Counted from the first letter of the stretch, positions 46,812 to 55,874 are shown. The stretch is 64,000 bases of DNA from Actinomyces denticolens (GCF_002072185.1 NZ_MVIW01000005.1:1-64000); one strand, 5' to 3'. Numbers and translations: made by a program. Notes: generated by a model not told the origin, from the sequence alone.

Positions 46812-47807
46812 ATGCCCGGCAATGAGCAGTACCCCGGCCCCCGGCGCCGCCCCGGGTCCAAGAAGGGCCCCACGAAGGGCTCGGGCGGCAATCGCCGTCA
46901 GCGCCTGGAGGGCAAGGGCCCCACACCCAGGGCCGAGAACCGCGTCGGCCATCCCAAGGCCATCGCGAAGGCCCGCGCCGAGGCCCGCGCCACCGGGGCC
47001 AACCAGCGGGTCAATCAGATGGAGCGCCTCAAGAGGGGCTTCCGCGTGCCCGAGGGATTCGAGATCGTCTGCGGGCGCAACGCCGTGGCCGAGGCCGCCC
47101 GCGCGGGCGTGCCCATCAGTCGCGTCTTCATGGCGGTCTCGGCCGCCTCCGATGACCGTCTCGGCGCCGTCGTCCGCCGCGCGGCGCTGCTGGGCGCCCC
47201 CGTCCTGGAGACCACGCGCCTCGACCTCGACGCCCTCACCGACCGCGCCGCCCACCAGGGGGTGGCCATCGAGATCCCCGCCTACGAGTACACCGCCGCC
47301 GCCGACCTCCTCGACCGCGCCCGCGCGCTCGGCCGCACGCCCCTGCTCGTCGCCCTCGACCAGGTGACCGATCCCCACAACCTGGGGGCGGTCCTGCGCT
47401 CGGCCGGGGCCTTCGGGGCCGACGGCGTCATCATCCCCGAGCGGCGCAGCGCCGGGGTGACCGCCACCGCCTGGAAGGTGTCCGCCGGCGCGGCCGCCCG
47501 CGTGCGCGTGGCCCGTGAGACCAACCTCGTGCGGGCGCTGCGGGCACTGAAGAAGGAGGGCTGCTTCGTCGTCGGGCTCGACGGCGGGGGCGACACGCCC
47601 GTGGGGGAGCTCTCCCTGGCCGACGCCCCCCTCGTCGTCGTCACCGGCGCCGAGGGCGCGGGACTGTCCCGGCTGGTGCGCGAGACCTGCGACGTCATCG
47701 CCTCCATCCCGATCTCGGCGAGCGTGGAGTCCCTCAACGCGGCCGTGGCCACGGGCATCACCCTGTACGAGGTGGACCGTCTGCGCCGCGCGGCGGCCGA
47801 GGGCTGA
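46812..47807 (+). CDS. rlmB: 23S rRNA 2'-O-ribose methyltransferase, TrmH/SpoU family (RlmB)
   Basis: A 331-aa protein. A ~70-residue basic, Gly/Arg-rich head (GPRRRPGSKKGPTKGSGGNRRQR) is typical of actinobacterial members. The substrate-binding domain (FEIVCGRNAVAEAARAGVPISRVF) is followed by the SPOUT knot: motif 1 DPHNLGAVLRSAGAFG, motif 2 VTGAEGAGLSRLVRETCD, and motif 3 IPISASVESLNAAVATGITLYE. It methylates a guanosine ribose in 23S rRNA. Confidence 0.93.
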   Translation: MPGNEQYPGPRRRPGSKKGPTKGSGGNRRQRLEGKGPTPRAENRVGHPKAIAKARAEARATGANQRVNQMERLKRGFRVPEGFEIVCGRNAVAEAARAGVPISRVFMAVSAASDDRLGAVVRRAALLGAPVLETTRLDLDALTDRAAHQGVAIEIPAYEYTAAADLLDRARALGRTPLLVALDQVTDPHNLGAVLRSAGAFGADGVIIPERRSAGVTATAWKVSAGAAARVRVARETNLVRALRALKKEGCFVVGLDGGGDTPVGELSLADAPLVVVTGAEGAGLSRLVRETCDVIASIPISASVESLNAAVATGITLYEVDRLRRAAAEG

Positions 47808-47991
47808 GCGGGTGGGCCGGGCCGAGCGCGATCGAGGCCCGGCGGCCCAACGGTGCACGGCGACCCCCTGCGGAGATCCGGCGCGTCGGCCGGGCGCGGT
47901 CACCCGGCGCGGCGGCCGGCGCCGCCCCTCCATTCACATGCGGACCGTATTGCTGCCACAATGGGCCGCAGTCAACCTCGAGGAGACCGTC

Positions 47992-49227
47992 ATGGCACAG
48001 GACGCATCGCAGCGCTGGAACCGCACGGAGGGCGTCGTCATCGCCCCCGGCACAGCGCCCCAGGAGGTGGCCGCCCGCCTGGACTCCGAGCGTGTCGTGG
48101 CGCGCCTCGAGTGGTATCCCAGCACGCCCCACCTGCTGTCCATCACCCTGCTCACCGATGCTGAGGCGCGGGTCGCCGTCACCCCGCCCAGCCGCGGCGG
48201 CGTCGTGCCCGGCATGGGGGTCAGCGAGCTCGCCGAGACCCTCGCCCGGGCCTTCAGCGCCTCGGTGACGATCGGCCCCGCCTCCTTCGACGCCCTTCCC
48301 GACGACGCCGAGCTGCCCGAGCTCGCCCGTCACGGCACGCCCACGGCCCGCGCGGTCATCGTCTCCCCGATCAGCGCGTACATGGTCCCCTTGCAGGCCA
48401 CGCTCCTCGAGCGGCCGCTCGCGGTGGCCACCGTCCCCGAGATCGACCGGCGCATCGTCCTGCACTCCGGCGAGGGCCTGTCGCTCGGGATGTTCGGCTG
48501 GGATGAGGAGTCCCTGCCCGCGCTCGTCCTGACGGTCGACGAGGGCGACATGACCGTTCGCGCCGTGACCACCGGGGATTCCGAGGACGACGCGGTCTTC
48601 TCCTGGGGCATGACCTCCCAGTACGTGTGGGGCGGCGTCGCGGAGCCCGGGCCCGCGTTGAGCACCGTCGTGGATGATCTCCTCACCGACGTCACGGACG
48701 CATCGGCGATCGCCGCCGCCATCCCGGGGGCCGACGCCGAGGCGGTCGCCAAGGCCCTGGCCACCCCGGGCGCCGCGGGTCTGACCGCGATGATCGAGGC
48801 GCTGGGCCTGCCCGAGTGGGTCGATCGGGTGCTCTCCGGCGCGCTGGCGCCCGTGGAGGTGCCGGGCGTCGTCGTCCATGAGCCCCGCGGCCTGGCCAAT
48901 GCCGTCACCCGCTCCGTGGGCCTGATGGTCAGTGATCCGGGAACGCCCGGTCAGGCGATTCGGCAGGCGTACGTGGAGACGGTCACGGAGAGGCCGTGGA
49001 CGGTGCGCGCCGCCCTTGTCCTCGAGGGCGGGATCGGCGGTGCCCTGCTGGGCGGGGCGCTGCGCCGTCGTGGTGGGGTCCACAGGGGCGTGGCGGCGGT
49101 GGGCGCGATGGTGCTCGTCGACGCGATCCTTCAGGCCTCGCTGGCCTCGGTCGTGCGCCATCGCGAGTTGCGCCGTCGTGCGGACGAGGAGACGCGCCTC
49201 GTCGACGCCCAGCTAGCCTCCGACTAA
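47992..49227 (+). CDS. Actinobacterial protein of unknown function with hydrophobic C-terminus
   Basis: A 411-aa protein; ATG 47992 has GAGGAGA upstream. The first ~240 residues look like a compact alpha/beta domain (VVARLEWYPSTPHLLSITLL, ARAVIVSPISAYMVPLQATLL). A helical part follows (AIAAAIPGADAEAVAKALATPGAAGLTAMIEALGLPEWVDRVL). Two C-terminal hydrophobic stretches (LVLEGGIGGALLGGAL, GVAAVGAMVLVDAILQASLASVV) could be membrane-associated. I do not recognise the family. Repeat B3 begins 5 bp after its stop. Confidence 0.6.
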   Translation: MAQDASQRWNRTEGVVIAPGTAPQEVAARLDSERVVARLEWYPSTPHLLSITLLTDAEARVAVTPPSRGGVVPGMGVSELAETLARAFSASVTIGPASFDALPDDAELPELARHGTPTARAVIVSPISAYMVPLQATLLERPLAVATVPEIDRRIVLHSGEGLSLGMFGWDEESLPALVLTVDEGDMTVRAVTTGDSEDDAVFSWGMTSQYVWGGVAEPGPALSTVVDDLLTDVTDASAIAAAIPGADAEAVAKALATPGAAGLTAMIEALGLPEWVDRVLSGALAPVEVPGVVVHEPRGLANAVTRSVGLMVSDPGTPGQAIRQAYVETVTERPWTVRAALVLEGGIGGALLGGALRRRGGVHRGVAAVGAMVLVDAILQASLASVVRHRELRRRADEETRLVDAQLASD

Positions 49228-49232
49228 TCCGC

Positions 49233-49355
49233 CGAGACCGGTCGAAAACGACAACGAGACCGGTCCACGATCCACAAGGGTGAGGACGGCCGGGATGGCT
49301 CCCACCGCATCTGTGGATAACCGACCGGTTTCGATCGCGATATCAACCGGTCTCG
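49233..49355. repeat. Family B 22-bp repeat, locus B3 (inverted pair with DnaA-box-like site)
   Basis: The left copy (GAGACCGGTCGAAAACGACAAC, then GAGACCGG) follows the stop of the plus-strand 411-aa gene. The right copy on the minus strand (GAGACCGGTTGATATCGCGATC, then GAAACCGGTCGG) follows the stop of DUF4032. Between them is TGTGGATAA (49312-49320), the exact complement of the DnaA box TTATCCACA. Confidence 0.82.
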
Positions 49356-49372
49356 CATATAGGGAGAGGTGA

Positions 49373-50746
49373 TCACTCGCCCTTGAACTTCATGCCGGCG
49401 GTGAAGCCGAAGGGGTTGGCGCTGTAGGCCTCGGCCGTCTCCTCGTCGCGGGCCGCGAACTCGGCGTCGTCCTCGATGGGCGGCTCGTCGTCATCGGTGA
49501 AGATCGCCTCCATCTCCTGGCTGTCCCCGAGCGAGAGGTAGGCCTCCTCATCCCAGTGCTGGGGGAGCACATGGGCGATGTAATCCTGAGTGGCCTCCTC
49601 GGTGGACACGTCGCGCCGCTGAGCCTCCGACATGTACCAGCGGTGCTCGAGCACTTCGTGGAAGATCTCCGCGCTCTGGAGCTTGCGGCGCAGTTCGATC
49701 GGCACGGACTGGATGGTCGGCTCGAAGACATCGGCGAGCCAGATATGCGCCACCTGCTCGATCGGTCGGTCCCGCATCCCGCGTGTGACCCGGTAGGCCT
49801 CCAGGTCGTTGAGCATGCGGCGCCCCTGGCGCTCCTGGACATCCAGTCCCGTCAGGCGCAGCAGGCGCCGGTGGTAGTAGCCGGCGTCGACCACCTTGGG
49901 CTGGATGACGAGGTGCTCGCCGGTCTCGTCCGTGCGCATGGTCAGCTCGCCGACGTCGAATCCCTGCTCGTTGAGCTGCTCGATACGACGGCGCACCCGC
50001 CAGCGCTCGCTCATGGCGAAGGACTCCTCGCCGGTGAGGATCTCCCACAGATCGTGGTAGCGCTCGACGATCCGGTCCCCGACCTCGATCGTGTCCACGC
50101 TCGGCTCCAGGAGGGCCCCGGCCTGCAGGTCCATGAGCTCACCGATGATGTTCGTGCGGGCGACGTCGATGTCGTACAGCCGCTTGCCTTCCGTCAGGCC
50201 GCCCTCGGGGTAGAGCTCCCCCGTCTCGGCGTCCACGAGGTAGGCGGCGAAGGACCCCGCGTCCCGGCGGAACAGCGTATTGGACAGGGAGACGTCCCCC
50301 CAGTAGAAGCCCAGCAGATGCAGGCGCACGAGCAGCACTGCGAGGGCGTCGATGAGGCGCGTGGCCGTGTCCGGGCTCATGTACTGGCTGAACAGGGCCC
50401 GGTAGGGCAGGGAGTAGGACAGGTGCTCCGTGACGAGGGCGGAGTTCAGGCGCTCGCCGTCGGCGCTCATGCGGCCGGTGATGACCGCCGTCGGGGTGAC
50501 GCAGGGGGCGCCCAGGCGCACGAGGTCGCGCAGCAGCTCGTACTCGCGGTGGGCCACCGACTCGCCGATCTCCTTGACCGCGATGACGCGCTCGGAGAGG
50601 TTGACGAAGCGCACAACGTGCCGTGACAGGCCGCGGGGGAGGGCCGCGAGGACATCCGGGGGCCACTCCTCCAGGGGGAGCTCCCAGGGCAGGTCGAGAA
50701 GGGCCGGGTCGATCGTCGCGGCCGAGATCTGCATGGACATGAGCAT
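49373..50746 (-). CDS. DUF4032 protein with kinase-like N-terminus
   Basis: A 457-aa protein; ATG 50746 is one of three close starts (MLMSMQISA). The N-terminal half resembles lipopolysaccharide-kinase/RIO-type folds: RVIAVKEIGESVAHREYELLRDLVRLG carries the Lys and helix C, and LVRLHLLGFYWGDVSLSNTLFRRDAGSFAAYLVDAETGE carries a GDVSLSNT catalytic-loop-like motif. The C-terminal DUF4032 follows (IVERYHDLWEILTGEE, ELTMRTDETGEHLVIQPKVVD). It is widespread in actinobacteria, function unknown. Array A6 lies upstream; longer frames into A6 were rejected. Confidence 0.85.
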   Translation of the reverse strand: MLMSMQISAATIDPALLDLPWELPLEEWPPDVLAALPRGLSRHVVRFVNLSERVIAVKEIGESVAHREYELLRDLVRLGAPCVTPTAVITGRMSADGERLNSALVTEHLSYSLPYRALFSQYMSPDTATRLIDALAVLLVRLHLLGFYWGDVSLSNTLFRRDAGSFAAYLVDAETGELYPEGGLTEGKRLYDIDVARTNIIGELMDLQAGALLEPSVDTIEVGDRIVERYHDLWEILTGEESFAMSERWRVRRRIEQLNEQGFDVGELTMRTDETGEHLVIQPKVVDAGYYHRRLLRLTGLDVQERQGRRMLNDLEAYRVTRGMRDRPIEQVAHIWLADVFEPTIQSVPIELRRKLQSAEIFHEVLEHRWYMSEAQRRDVSTEEATQDYIAHVLPQHWDEEAYLSLGDSQEMEAIFTDDDEPPIEDDAEFAARDEETAEAYSANPFGFTAGMKFKGE

Positions 50747-50804
50747 GGGGCGATTCTTGCAGGAATCCCGTGCTGCCGGGCCGCCCAGGCGTGTGAGGCC
50801 CTGA

Positions 50805-50918
50805 CTGGCGCCTCTCGCACCCACTGGTGCGGAAAGCACCGACTGGTGCGAGTAGGACGCTCCACTGGGTGCAGACGGCACCGCTCGGGGTGGGTGGCAC
50901 CGGTGAAGAGGATCTCGT
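50805..50918 (-). repeat. Family A 19-bp tandem array, locus A6
   Basis: Six units of 19 bp (plus-strand starts CTGGCGCCT, CTGGTGCGG, CTGGTGCGA, CCACTGGGT, CCGCTCGGG, CCGGTGAAG). In sense: GGTGC-GAGAG-GCGCC, GGTGC-TTTCC-GCACC and GGTGC-CGTCT-GCACC hairpins. It lies beyond the ugpC terminator, 134 bp from the ugpC stop. Confidence 0.85.
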
Positions 50919-50967
50919 CGCTATGCGTGAGTCGGCACGGCGCCGTCCGACGGCGTCCCGCCGGCAT

Positions 50968-51017
50968 CCCCGTTCCCGCCACGGCGGAGCCCCGCCCCCG
51001 CCGTGGCGGGAACGGGG
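50968..51017. terminator. Terminator hairpin of ugpC
   Basis: Bases 50968-50987 pair perfectly with 50998-51017 (20-bp stem, 10-base loop), 36 bp after the ugpC stop in its sense direction. Confidence 0.75.
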
Positions 51018-51052
51018 CTCCGGTGCTGGCCCGAGGGGCCGGGGCCTAGCGA

Positions 51053-52180
51053 TCAGGCGGGCAGGCGCTCGCCGGTGGCCGCGGAGAAGATGTGCTCCTG
51101 GCCGGGCTTGATGCGCACGTAGACCGTCTCGCCAGTGCCCGGCGCGGTGCGCGGGGGGACGCGGACGATGATCTGGCTGGAGTCCTCGCCGCTGCCGAGC
51201 TTGTCCTCCGAGCCCTCGGCCCCCACGAGCTCGCCGTAGATGTAGGCGTCGGAGCCGAGCTCCTCGACGAAGGACACGCGCACAGGGATCGAGTGCTCAT
51301 CGGAGGCGGAGACCACCTCGAGGGACTCGGGGCGGAACCCGATGGTGACCTTGCCACCGTCCTCGGGCTTGATGGCGTCGAGGGTGGCGCGGCTCAGCTG
51401 GATCTTGGCCGAGCCGATGGAGGCGATGTCGCCGTTGACGGTGAAGTGCCCCAGGTTCATCGCGGGGGAGCCGATGAAGCCGGCCACGAACTCGTTGGCG
51501 GGCTTGTCGTACATCTCGCGAGGGGTGCCGACCTGCTGGAGGATGCCGTCCTTGAGGACGGCGATGCGGTCGCCCATGGTCAGGGCCTCGGTCTGGTCGT
51601 GGGTGACGTAGACCGTGGTGACGCCCAGCGAGCGCTGGAGGGAGGCGATCTGCGTGCGGGTCTGGACGCGGAGCTTCGCGTCCAGGTTGGACAGCGGCTC
51701 GTCCATGAGGAAGACCTTGGGCTTGCGCACGATGGCGCGGCCCATGGCCACGCGCTGGCGCTGACCGCCGGAGAGGGCCTTCGGCTTGCGGTCGAGGTAC
51801 TCGGTCAGGCCGAGGATCTTGGCGGCCTCGCGGACCCGCTTGTCGATCTCCTCCTTGGGGGTGCCGGCGATCTTCAGGGCGAAGCCCATGTTGTCGTGCA
51901 CGCTCATGTGCGGGTACAGGGCGTAGTTCTGGAAGACCATGGCGATGTCGCGGTCCTTGGGCTGGACATCGGTGACGTCGCGGTCGCCGATGAGGATACG
52001 GCCGGAGTTGACGTCCTCCAGGCCGGCGAGCATGCGGAGCGATGTCGACTTCCCGCAGCCGGACGGGCCGACGAGGACGAGGAACTCGCCGTCGGCGATC
52101 TCGAGGTTGAGCTGGTCCACCGAGGGGCGGTCATTGCCCGGGTAGATGCGAGTGGCGTGATCAAAGGTCACGGTAGCCAT
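51053..52180 (-). CDS. ugpC: Sugar ABC transporter ATPase, UgpC/MsmX type
   Basis: A 375-aa protein. Walker A LVGPSGCGKSTSLRMLAGLED, Q-loop VFQNYALYPHMSV, signature ALSGGQRQRVAMGRAIVRKP, Walker B VFLMDEPLSNLDAKLR, H-loop YVTHDQTEALTM. The C-terminal TOBE/OB regulatory domain (about 240-375) is typical of the multi-sugar ATPases MalK/UgpC/MsmX. No permease or binding-protein gene is near, so it probably energises several sugar importers elsewhere, as MsmX does. A GlxR/CRP-type palindrome lies 216 bp upstream. Confidence 0.93.
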   Translation of the reverse strand: MATVTFDHATRIYPGNDRPSVDQLNLEIADGEFLVLVGPSGCGKSTSLRMLAGLEDVNSGRILIGDRDVTDVQPKDRDIAMVFQNYALYPHMSVHDNMGFALKIAGTPKEEIDKRVREAAKILGLTEYLDRKPKALSGGQRQRVAMGRAIVRKPKVFLMDEPLSNLDAKLRVQTRTQIASLQRSLGVTTVYVTHDQTEALTMGDRIAVLKDGILQQVGTPREMYDKPANEFVAGFIGSPAMNLGHFTVNGDIASIGSAKIQLSRATLDAIKPEDGGKVTIGFRPESLEVVSASDEHSIPVRVSFVEELGSDAYIYGELVGAEGSEDKLGSGEDSSQIIVRVPPRTAPGTGETVYVRIKPGQEHIFSAATGERLPA

Positions 52181-52395
52181 GGAGTTATTCCCTTCACCGG
52201 CAGGTACGTGCCGGACGATCCGTGGTGGAGAGGTGCCGGGATGTCAGCGTTGACGGAGGTTGACGGAGTTCGGTCGAGCCGGGCAGCGCATGGCGTCCTT
52301 GGCGCGGTGCCGGGGCGGGAGCCCTCGACGGAAGACATAGTGTCATGGCCCACTCCTGAGCGCGACACCCGTCAGGATGAGACTTGGGTAAACGT

Positions 52396-52415
52396 TATGT
52401 GAACTGCCTCACATA
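52396..52415. promoter_or_regulatory. GlxR/CRP-type operator
   Basis: TATGTGA-ACTGCC-TCACATA is a perfect 7-bp inverted repeat containing the TGTGA-N6-TCACA consensus of cAMP-receptor proteins. It sits between divergent ugpC and the kinase gene, 36 bp before the kinase start. A TACTAT -10-like hexamer overlaps its right edge (52414-52419), so binding there would likely affect the kinase promoter directly. Confidence 0.8.
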
Positions 52416-52451
52416 CTATGGTCTGTCCTGCTCGGCCGGTACCCTGGCCGC

Positions 52452-54587
52452 ATGACGCAGCCCTCCGCCTCTCTTCCTCCGTCGATCAGCGGACTGCGGG
52501 CGGGCGCCACCGTCGGCGGCTACCGGCTCCTGCGGCGCCTCGGCGCCGGGGGCATGGGCGCGGTCTGGGAGGTGGCCGACGAGGCCGGCGACCGCGTCGC
52601 CATGAAGATCCTCCACCCGCAGATCGCCGCCGACCCCATGGCCCGGCGCCGCCTCGACCGGGAGGCCCAGGTCCTGGCCAGGGTGCGGGACGCCCGCGTG
52701 GCCCGCATCCTCGACATCGAGACCGGCGACTCCGAGTCCGCGCACGGCATGACCTTCGTCATCACCGAGCTCGTCGAGGGTCCCACCCTCCAGCGCGAGG
52801 TCGACCGCGAGGGGGCCTACGACCTCGTCACCGATGCCCGCGACCTGTCCGATCTCGCCCATGGGCTCGTGGACGCCCTGCGCGCCGTCCACGCCGCCGG
52901 CGTCATCCACAGGGATCTCAAGCCCTCCAATGTCATGCTCGGCGCCCAGGGGCCGGTCCTCATCGACTTCGGCATCGCGCAGGTCGCCGACGACGTCCGC
53001 CTGACCCAGACCGGCCAGGTGACCGGCACCCCGGGGTTCATCCCGCCTGAGATGCTCGACGGCGACGAGCCGTCCCCCGGCGTCGACTGGTACGCCTGCG
53101 CGGGCGTGCTCCTCTTCGCGGTCACCGGTCGCGCGCCGTTCGGCTCCGGCCCCTGGCAGGTGGTCTTCCGGCGCGTCTACGCCGGCACCCCCGAGCTCGG
53201 CGACCTGCCCGAGGAGTGCCCCGCCCTGGCGCGCGCCTTCCGAGCCGCCCTGGAGCCCCGGGCGGCCGATCGCCTCCCGATCGACGGGCTGCTCTCCGTC
53301 CTCGACGACATCGCCGACGGCGGAGACGGGTCGCGGGCCCTCGCCGCGGTCCTCCCGGGCGGCGCCCCCGAGCCCGGGCGGCCCTCGGGCGCCTCGGACA
53401 GTGCCTACGGGGACAGCGCCTACGGGAGGCCGGCGACGAGCGGGCCGAGCCCGACCTCGGTCCAGCGCCCGGGCGGCAGCCCCACGATGACCCCGGCGGC
53501 CTCCGGATATGGCACCTCTCCCGGTGCCTACGGGAGGACCCCGGCCCCGAGCCCCTTCCAGGGCTCCGCCCCGGACGCGAGGGCGGGCGCCGCGGGGATC
53601 CCGGCCTCCTACGCCCCCGGATCCGGGGGCGCGGCCGGCGGGCAGGGACTCGGCGGGGCCTCGTCGGCGGGGCATCCCTCCTCACCGCCCGCGCTGCCGA
53701 CTCCCCCCTCCGGCGGGCCGACCCCTCCGGTAGGCGCCCAGGGCGCGGGCTGGCCCCCTGCACGGGCCGCCCAGCCGATGCCGGCCGCGATCTCCCCCCA
53801 GGCCCAGGGAGCGGGAGCCCCCGCCTCCGGGACGACCGCATCGGGATGGCCGACTGGTCCCACCACCGGGCCGACGGGCGCGGGGATCGCTCCCGTCGCG
53901 GCGTCGGGCGCAGCGGGCCCCGATGCCCCGGCCGTCTCCGCCGGGGCGGCCGGCGCGGCAGGCCCCGCTGCCGTGCTCCCCGACTGGGCGCGCGAGCCCC
54001 GGCGGCGCCGCTCGATGATCCTGCTGGCCGCCTTCCTCCTCGTCATGCTCGCGATGTGGGCGCCCATCTGGGTGGCATTGGTCGCATCCGTCCTCACAGT
54101 GCTCGCCGGGGCCGCGGGCCGTGGGGATGACGATCGGCGCTGGCGCAGGCTCCAGCGGGGCAGTGCCACGGCGGCGGACACCGCCCGCATGTGGGCCTCG
54201 AGCCCGCTCTACCTGTTGCGCTCCCTCGGGGCGGCACTGCCCGCGATCGTCCTGGCCGGCGTCGTCGCCGGTGGTCTCTACCTCCTGCTCCGGGGCCCGC
54301 TGGGCGCGGATGTCGGCCTGGATCCCTCGATCCTGACGGGCCTGCAACTTCGCCATCGCAGGGCCCTGCTCATGGCGGGCTGCGAGCTCGTCTTCCTGCT
54401 CATCCTGTGGTTCGTCCCCTGGGGCGCGTCCACTCGGCGCGGCGGCGCCAAGATCGTGTCCGCCTTCATGCCCGGTCGGCCGATCCGCGTGCTGTGGGCC
54501 GTCGTACTCCTGGCCCTCGGCGTCGGGTGCCTCGTGCTGGAGGTGCTCATGCGCCTCCCGCCGGCGACCCTCAGCCCCCTCCAGTGA
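52452..54587 (+). CDS. Hanks-type Ser/Thr protein kinase with polytopic C-terminus
   Basis: A 711-aa protein. Kinase domain about 20-290: Gly loop RLGAGGMGAVWEV, ATP Lys52 (VAMKIL), catalytic D155 (VIHRDLKPSN), DFG D172 (VLIDFGIAQV), then GTPGFIPPEM. A Pro/Gly/Ala-rich linker of ~220 residues follows. The C-terminus has about five hydrophobic segments (MILLAAFLLVMLAMWAPIWVALVASVLTVLAG, ALPAIVLAGVVAGGLYLLL, LLMAGCELVFLLILWF, VLWAVVLLALGVGCLVLEVLM). There are no extracellular PASTA repeats, unlike PknB. It phosphorylates unknown proteins at the membrane. Confidence 0.92.
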   Translation: MTQPSASLPPSISGLRAGATVGGYRLLRRLGAGGMGAVWEVADEAGDRVAMKILHPQIAADPMARRRLDREAQVLARVRDARVARILDIETGDSESAHGMTFVITELVEGPTLQREVDREGAYDLVTDARDLSDLAHGLVDALRAVHAAGVIHRDLKPSNVMLGAQGPVLIDFGIAQVADDVRLTQTGQVTGTPGFIPPEMLDGDEPSPGVDWYACAGVLLFAVTGRAPFGSGPWQVVFRRVYAGTPELGDLPEECPALARAFRAALEPRAADRLPIDGLLSVLDDIADGGDGSRALAAVLPGGAPEPGRPSGASDSAYGDSAYGRPATSGPSPTSVQRPGGSPTMTPAASGYGTSPGAYGRTPAPSPFQGSAPDARAGAAGIPASYAPGSGGAAGGQGLGGASSAGHPSSPPALPTPPSGGPTPPVGAQGAGWPPARAAQPMPAAISPQAQGAGAPASGTTASGWPTGPTTGPTGAGIAPVAASGAAGPDAPAVSAGAAGAAGPAAVLPDWAREPRRRRSMILLAAFLLVMLAMWAPIWVALVASVLTVLAGAAGRGDDDRRWRRLQRGSATAADTARMWASSPLYLLRSLGAALPAIVLAGVVAGGLYLLLRGPLGADVGLDPSILTGLQLRHRRALLMAGCELVFLLILWFVPWGASTRRGGAKIVSAFMPGRPIRVLWAVVLLALGVGCLVLEVLMRLPPATLSPLQ

Positions 54588-54778
54588 GGCGGCGGCGCCG
54601 TCGTCGATCGGCGGGGGATGCGGCGCGGGGACCGGGCGGGCCTCACTGCTGGGGCCGCGGTCCCGGCGCCCCGGGGCAGTAACAATTCAGGCTGCCCCTT
54701 CCTGAAGAGTGAACATTCAATTATTGTCTGTGCGAACTGTCGCGCAACGACACCCATGCAGATTCGGAGGAACCGATC

Positions 54779-55687
54779 ATGGCCTCGAATGATCCCCGCC
54801 CAACCAAGGCCGAGCGCCGGGAGGCCGCCCGCGCCAAGGCCCAGGCCCTGCGCGAGGAGCAGGCCCGCAAGGCTCACCGCGCCGCCCTCACGCGCCGCGC
54901 CCTCATCGGGGTGGGCGCCGTCGTCGTCGTCGGCGGAGTCGCCGGGACCGTCTGGTACTCGAAGTCCGCTGAGGAGGCCAAGAAGAACAGCAAGCTGCCC
55001 TCCGCCGTCCGCGACGACGGCTCGTGGACCTACGGGTCCGATCTCGCAGTGGGCTCCTCCACCGTCGACGCCCCGGTCCTCGACGTCTACTTCGACTACT
55101 CCTGCCACTTCTGCGCCAACTTCGAGATGGCGCACTCCGAGGAGATGAGGACGCTCACCGCCGACGGCAGGATCACCCTCGCGCTCCACCCCGTGCAGGC
55201 CCTCGACCAGGACTGGACCAACATGGCCTACAACGCGATGGGAGCCGTCCTCGACAACGAGCCCGACAAGGCCCTCGATTACCACAACGCCCTGCTCTCC
55301 CACTTCGGCACCGCGTTCTCCCAGCAGGACGCGGGCCTGCTCACCGAGGACGCCATCGACGACGTCGCCTCTCAGACGGGCCTGTCCTCGGATACCCGGA
55401 GCGCCATCAAGAAGGCGGTGAAGTCCTCCGGTTACCAGAAGTGGATCGACACCTCCACCCAGGCCTTCAGGGACGGCGGCTTCCAGGGCACCCCGGCGAT
55501 CGCGTACAACGGGCAGCAGGTCGACCTGGGGCTGCTCCAGGCCGAGAACAGCCTGGCCGACTACATCAACAGCCAGCAGGGCGCGGCGCCTGCCGCCCCG
55601 GCCGAGACCCCTGCCGCCCCGGCCGAGACCCCTGCCGCCCCGGCCGAGCTCGCCCCTGAGGCGCCCGCCGCGACACCCGGATCCTGA
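54779..55687 (+). CDS. Membrane-anchored DsbA-like thioredoxin-fold protein
   Basis: A 302-aa protein; ATG 54779 has GGAGGA upstream. A charged N-terminal segment (RREAARAKAQALREEQARKAHR) leads to one membrane helix (about 41-58) and an external DsbA-type thioredoxin fold. The active site is C109-H-F-C112 (DVYFDYSCHFCANFEM), and the cis-Pro loop is GFQGTPAIAYNGQQV. The tail has repeated AAPAETP units. It likely forms disulfides in exported proteins. It stands alone, without a partner VKOR/DsbB gene nearby. Confidence 0.88.
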   Translation: MASNDPRPTKAERREAARAKAQALREEQARKAHRAALTRRALIGVGAVVVVGGVAGTVWYSKSAEEAKKNSKLPSAVRDDGSWTYGSDLAVGSSTVDAPVLDVYFDYSCHFCANFEMAHSEEMRTLTADGRITLALHPVQALDQDWTNMAYNAMGAVLDNEPDKALDYHNALLSHFGTAFSQQDAGLLTEDAIDDVASQTGLSSDTRSAIKKAVKSSGYQKWIDTSTQAFRDGGFQGTPAIAYNGQQVDLGLLQAENSLADYINSQQGAAPAAPAETPAAPAETPAAPAELAPEAPAATPGS

Positions 55688-55749
55688 GGCGCCCCGTGAT
55701 CCTCGGCGCATGTGCCACACTTGCGCCCGGGCCTCGCATCGAGGCCCGC

Positions 55750-55825
55750 GCCGCGTTAGCTCAGCTGGTAGAGCAGCTGTCTTGTAAACAGCAGGTCGCC
55801 GGTTCGAACCCGGCACGCGGCTCCA
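55750..55825 (+). tRNA. tRNA-Thr (anticodon TGT)
   Basis: A full cloverleaf: acceptor GCCGCGT pairs with ACGCGGC, D-arm TAGCTCAGCTGGTAGAGCA, anticodon stem GCTGT/ACAGC with loop CTTGTAA (anticodon TGT), and T-arm GGTTCGAACC. The CCA end is encoded (55823-55825). Anticodon UGU reads ACA/ACG threonine codons. It is a single gene between the DsbA-like and methyltransferase genes. Confidence 0.95.
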
Positions 55826-55874
55826 TGCCCATCCATGCCCATCCATGCCCATCCATGCCCATCCATGCCCATCG
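55825..55874. repeat. 10-bp tandem repeat abutting tRNA-Thr
   Basis: Five copies of ATGCCCATCC, the last with one mismatch, start at the final A of the tRNA's CCA. The array is followed by the methyltransferase leader. Confidence 0.9.

Noticed and set aside
49312-49320. Replication origin at the DnaA box
   Set aside because: Only one box is present, with no A/T-rich unwinding region and no dnaA, dnaN or rpmH nearby.
50747-50881. Longer DUF4032 protein starting at 50881
   Set aside because: The extra residues translate array A6. The triple ATG at 50734-50746 fits the family length.
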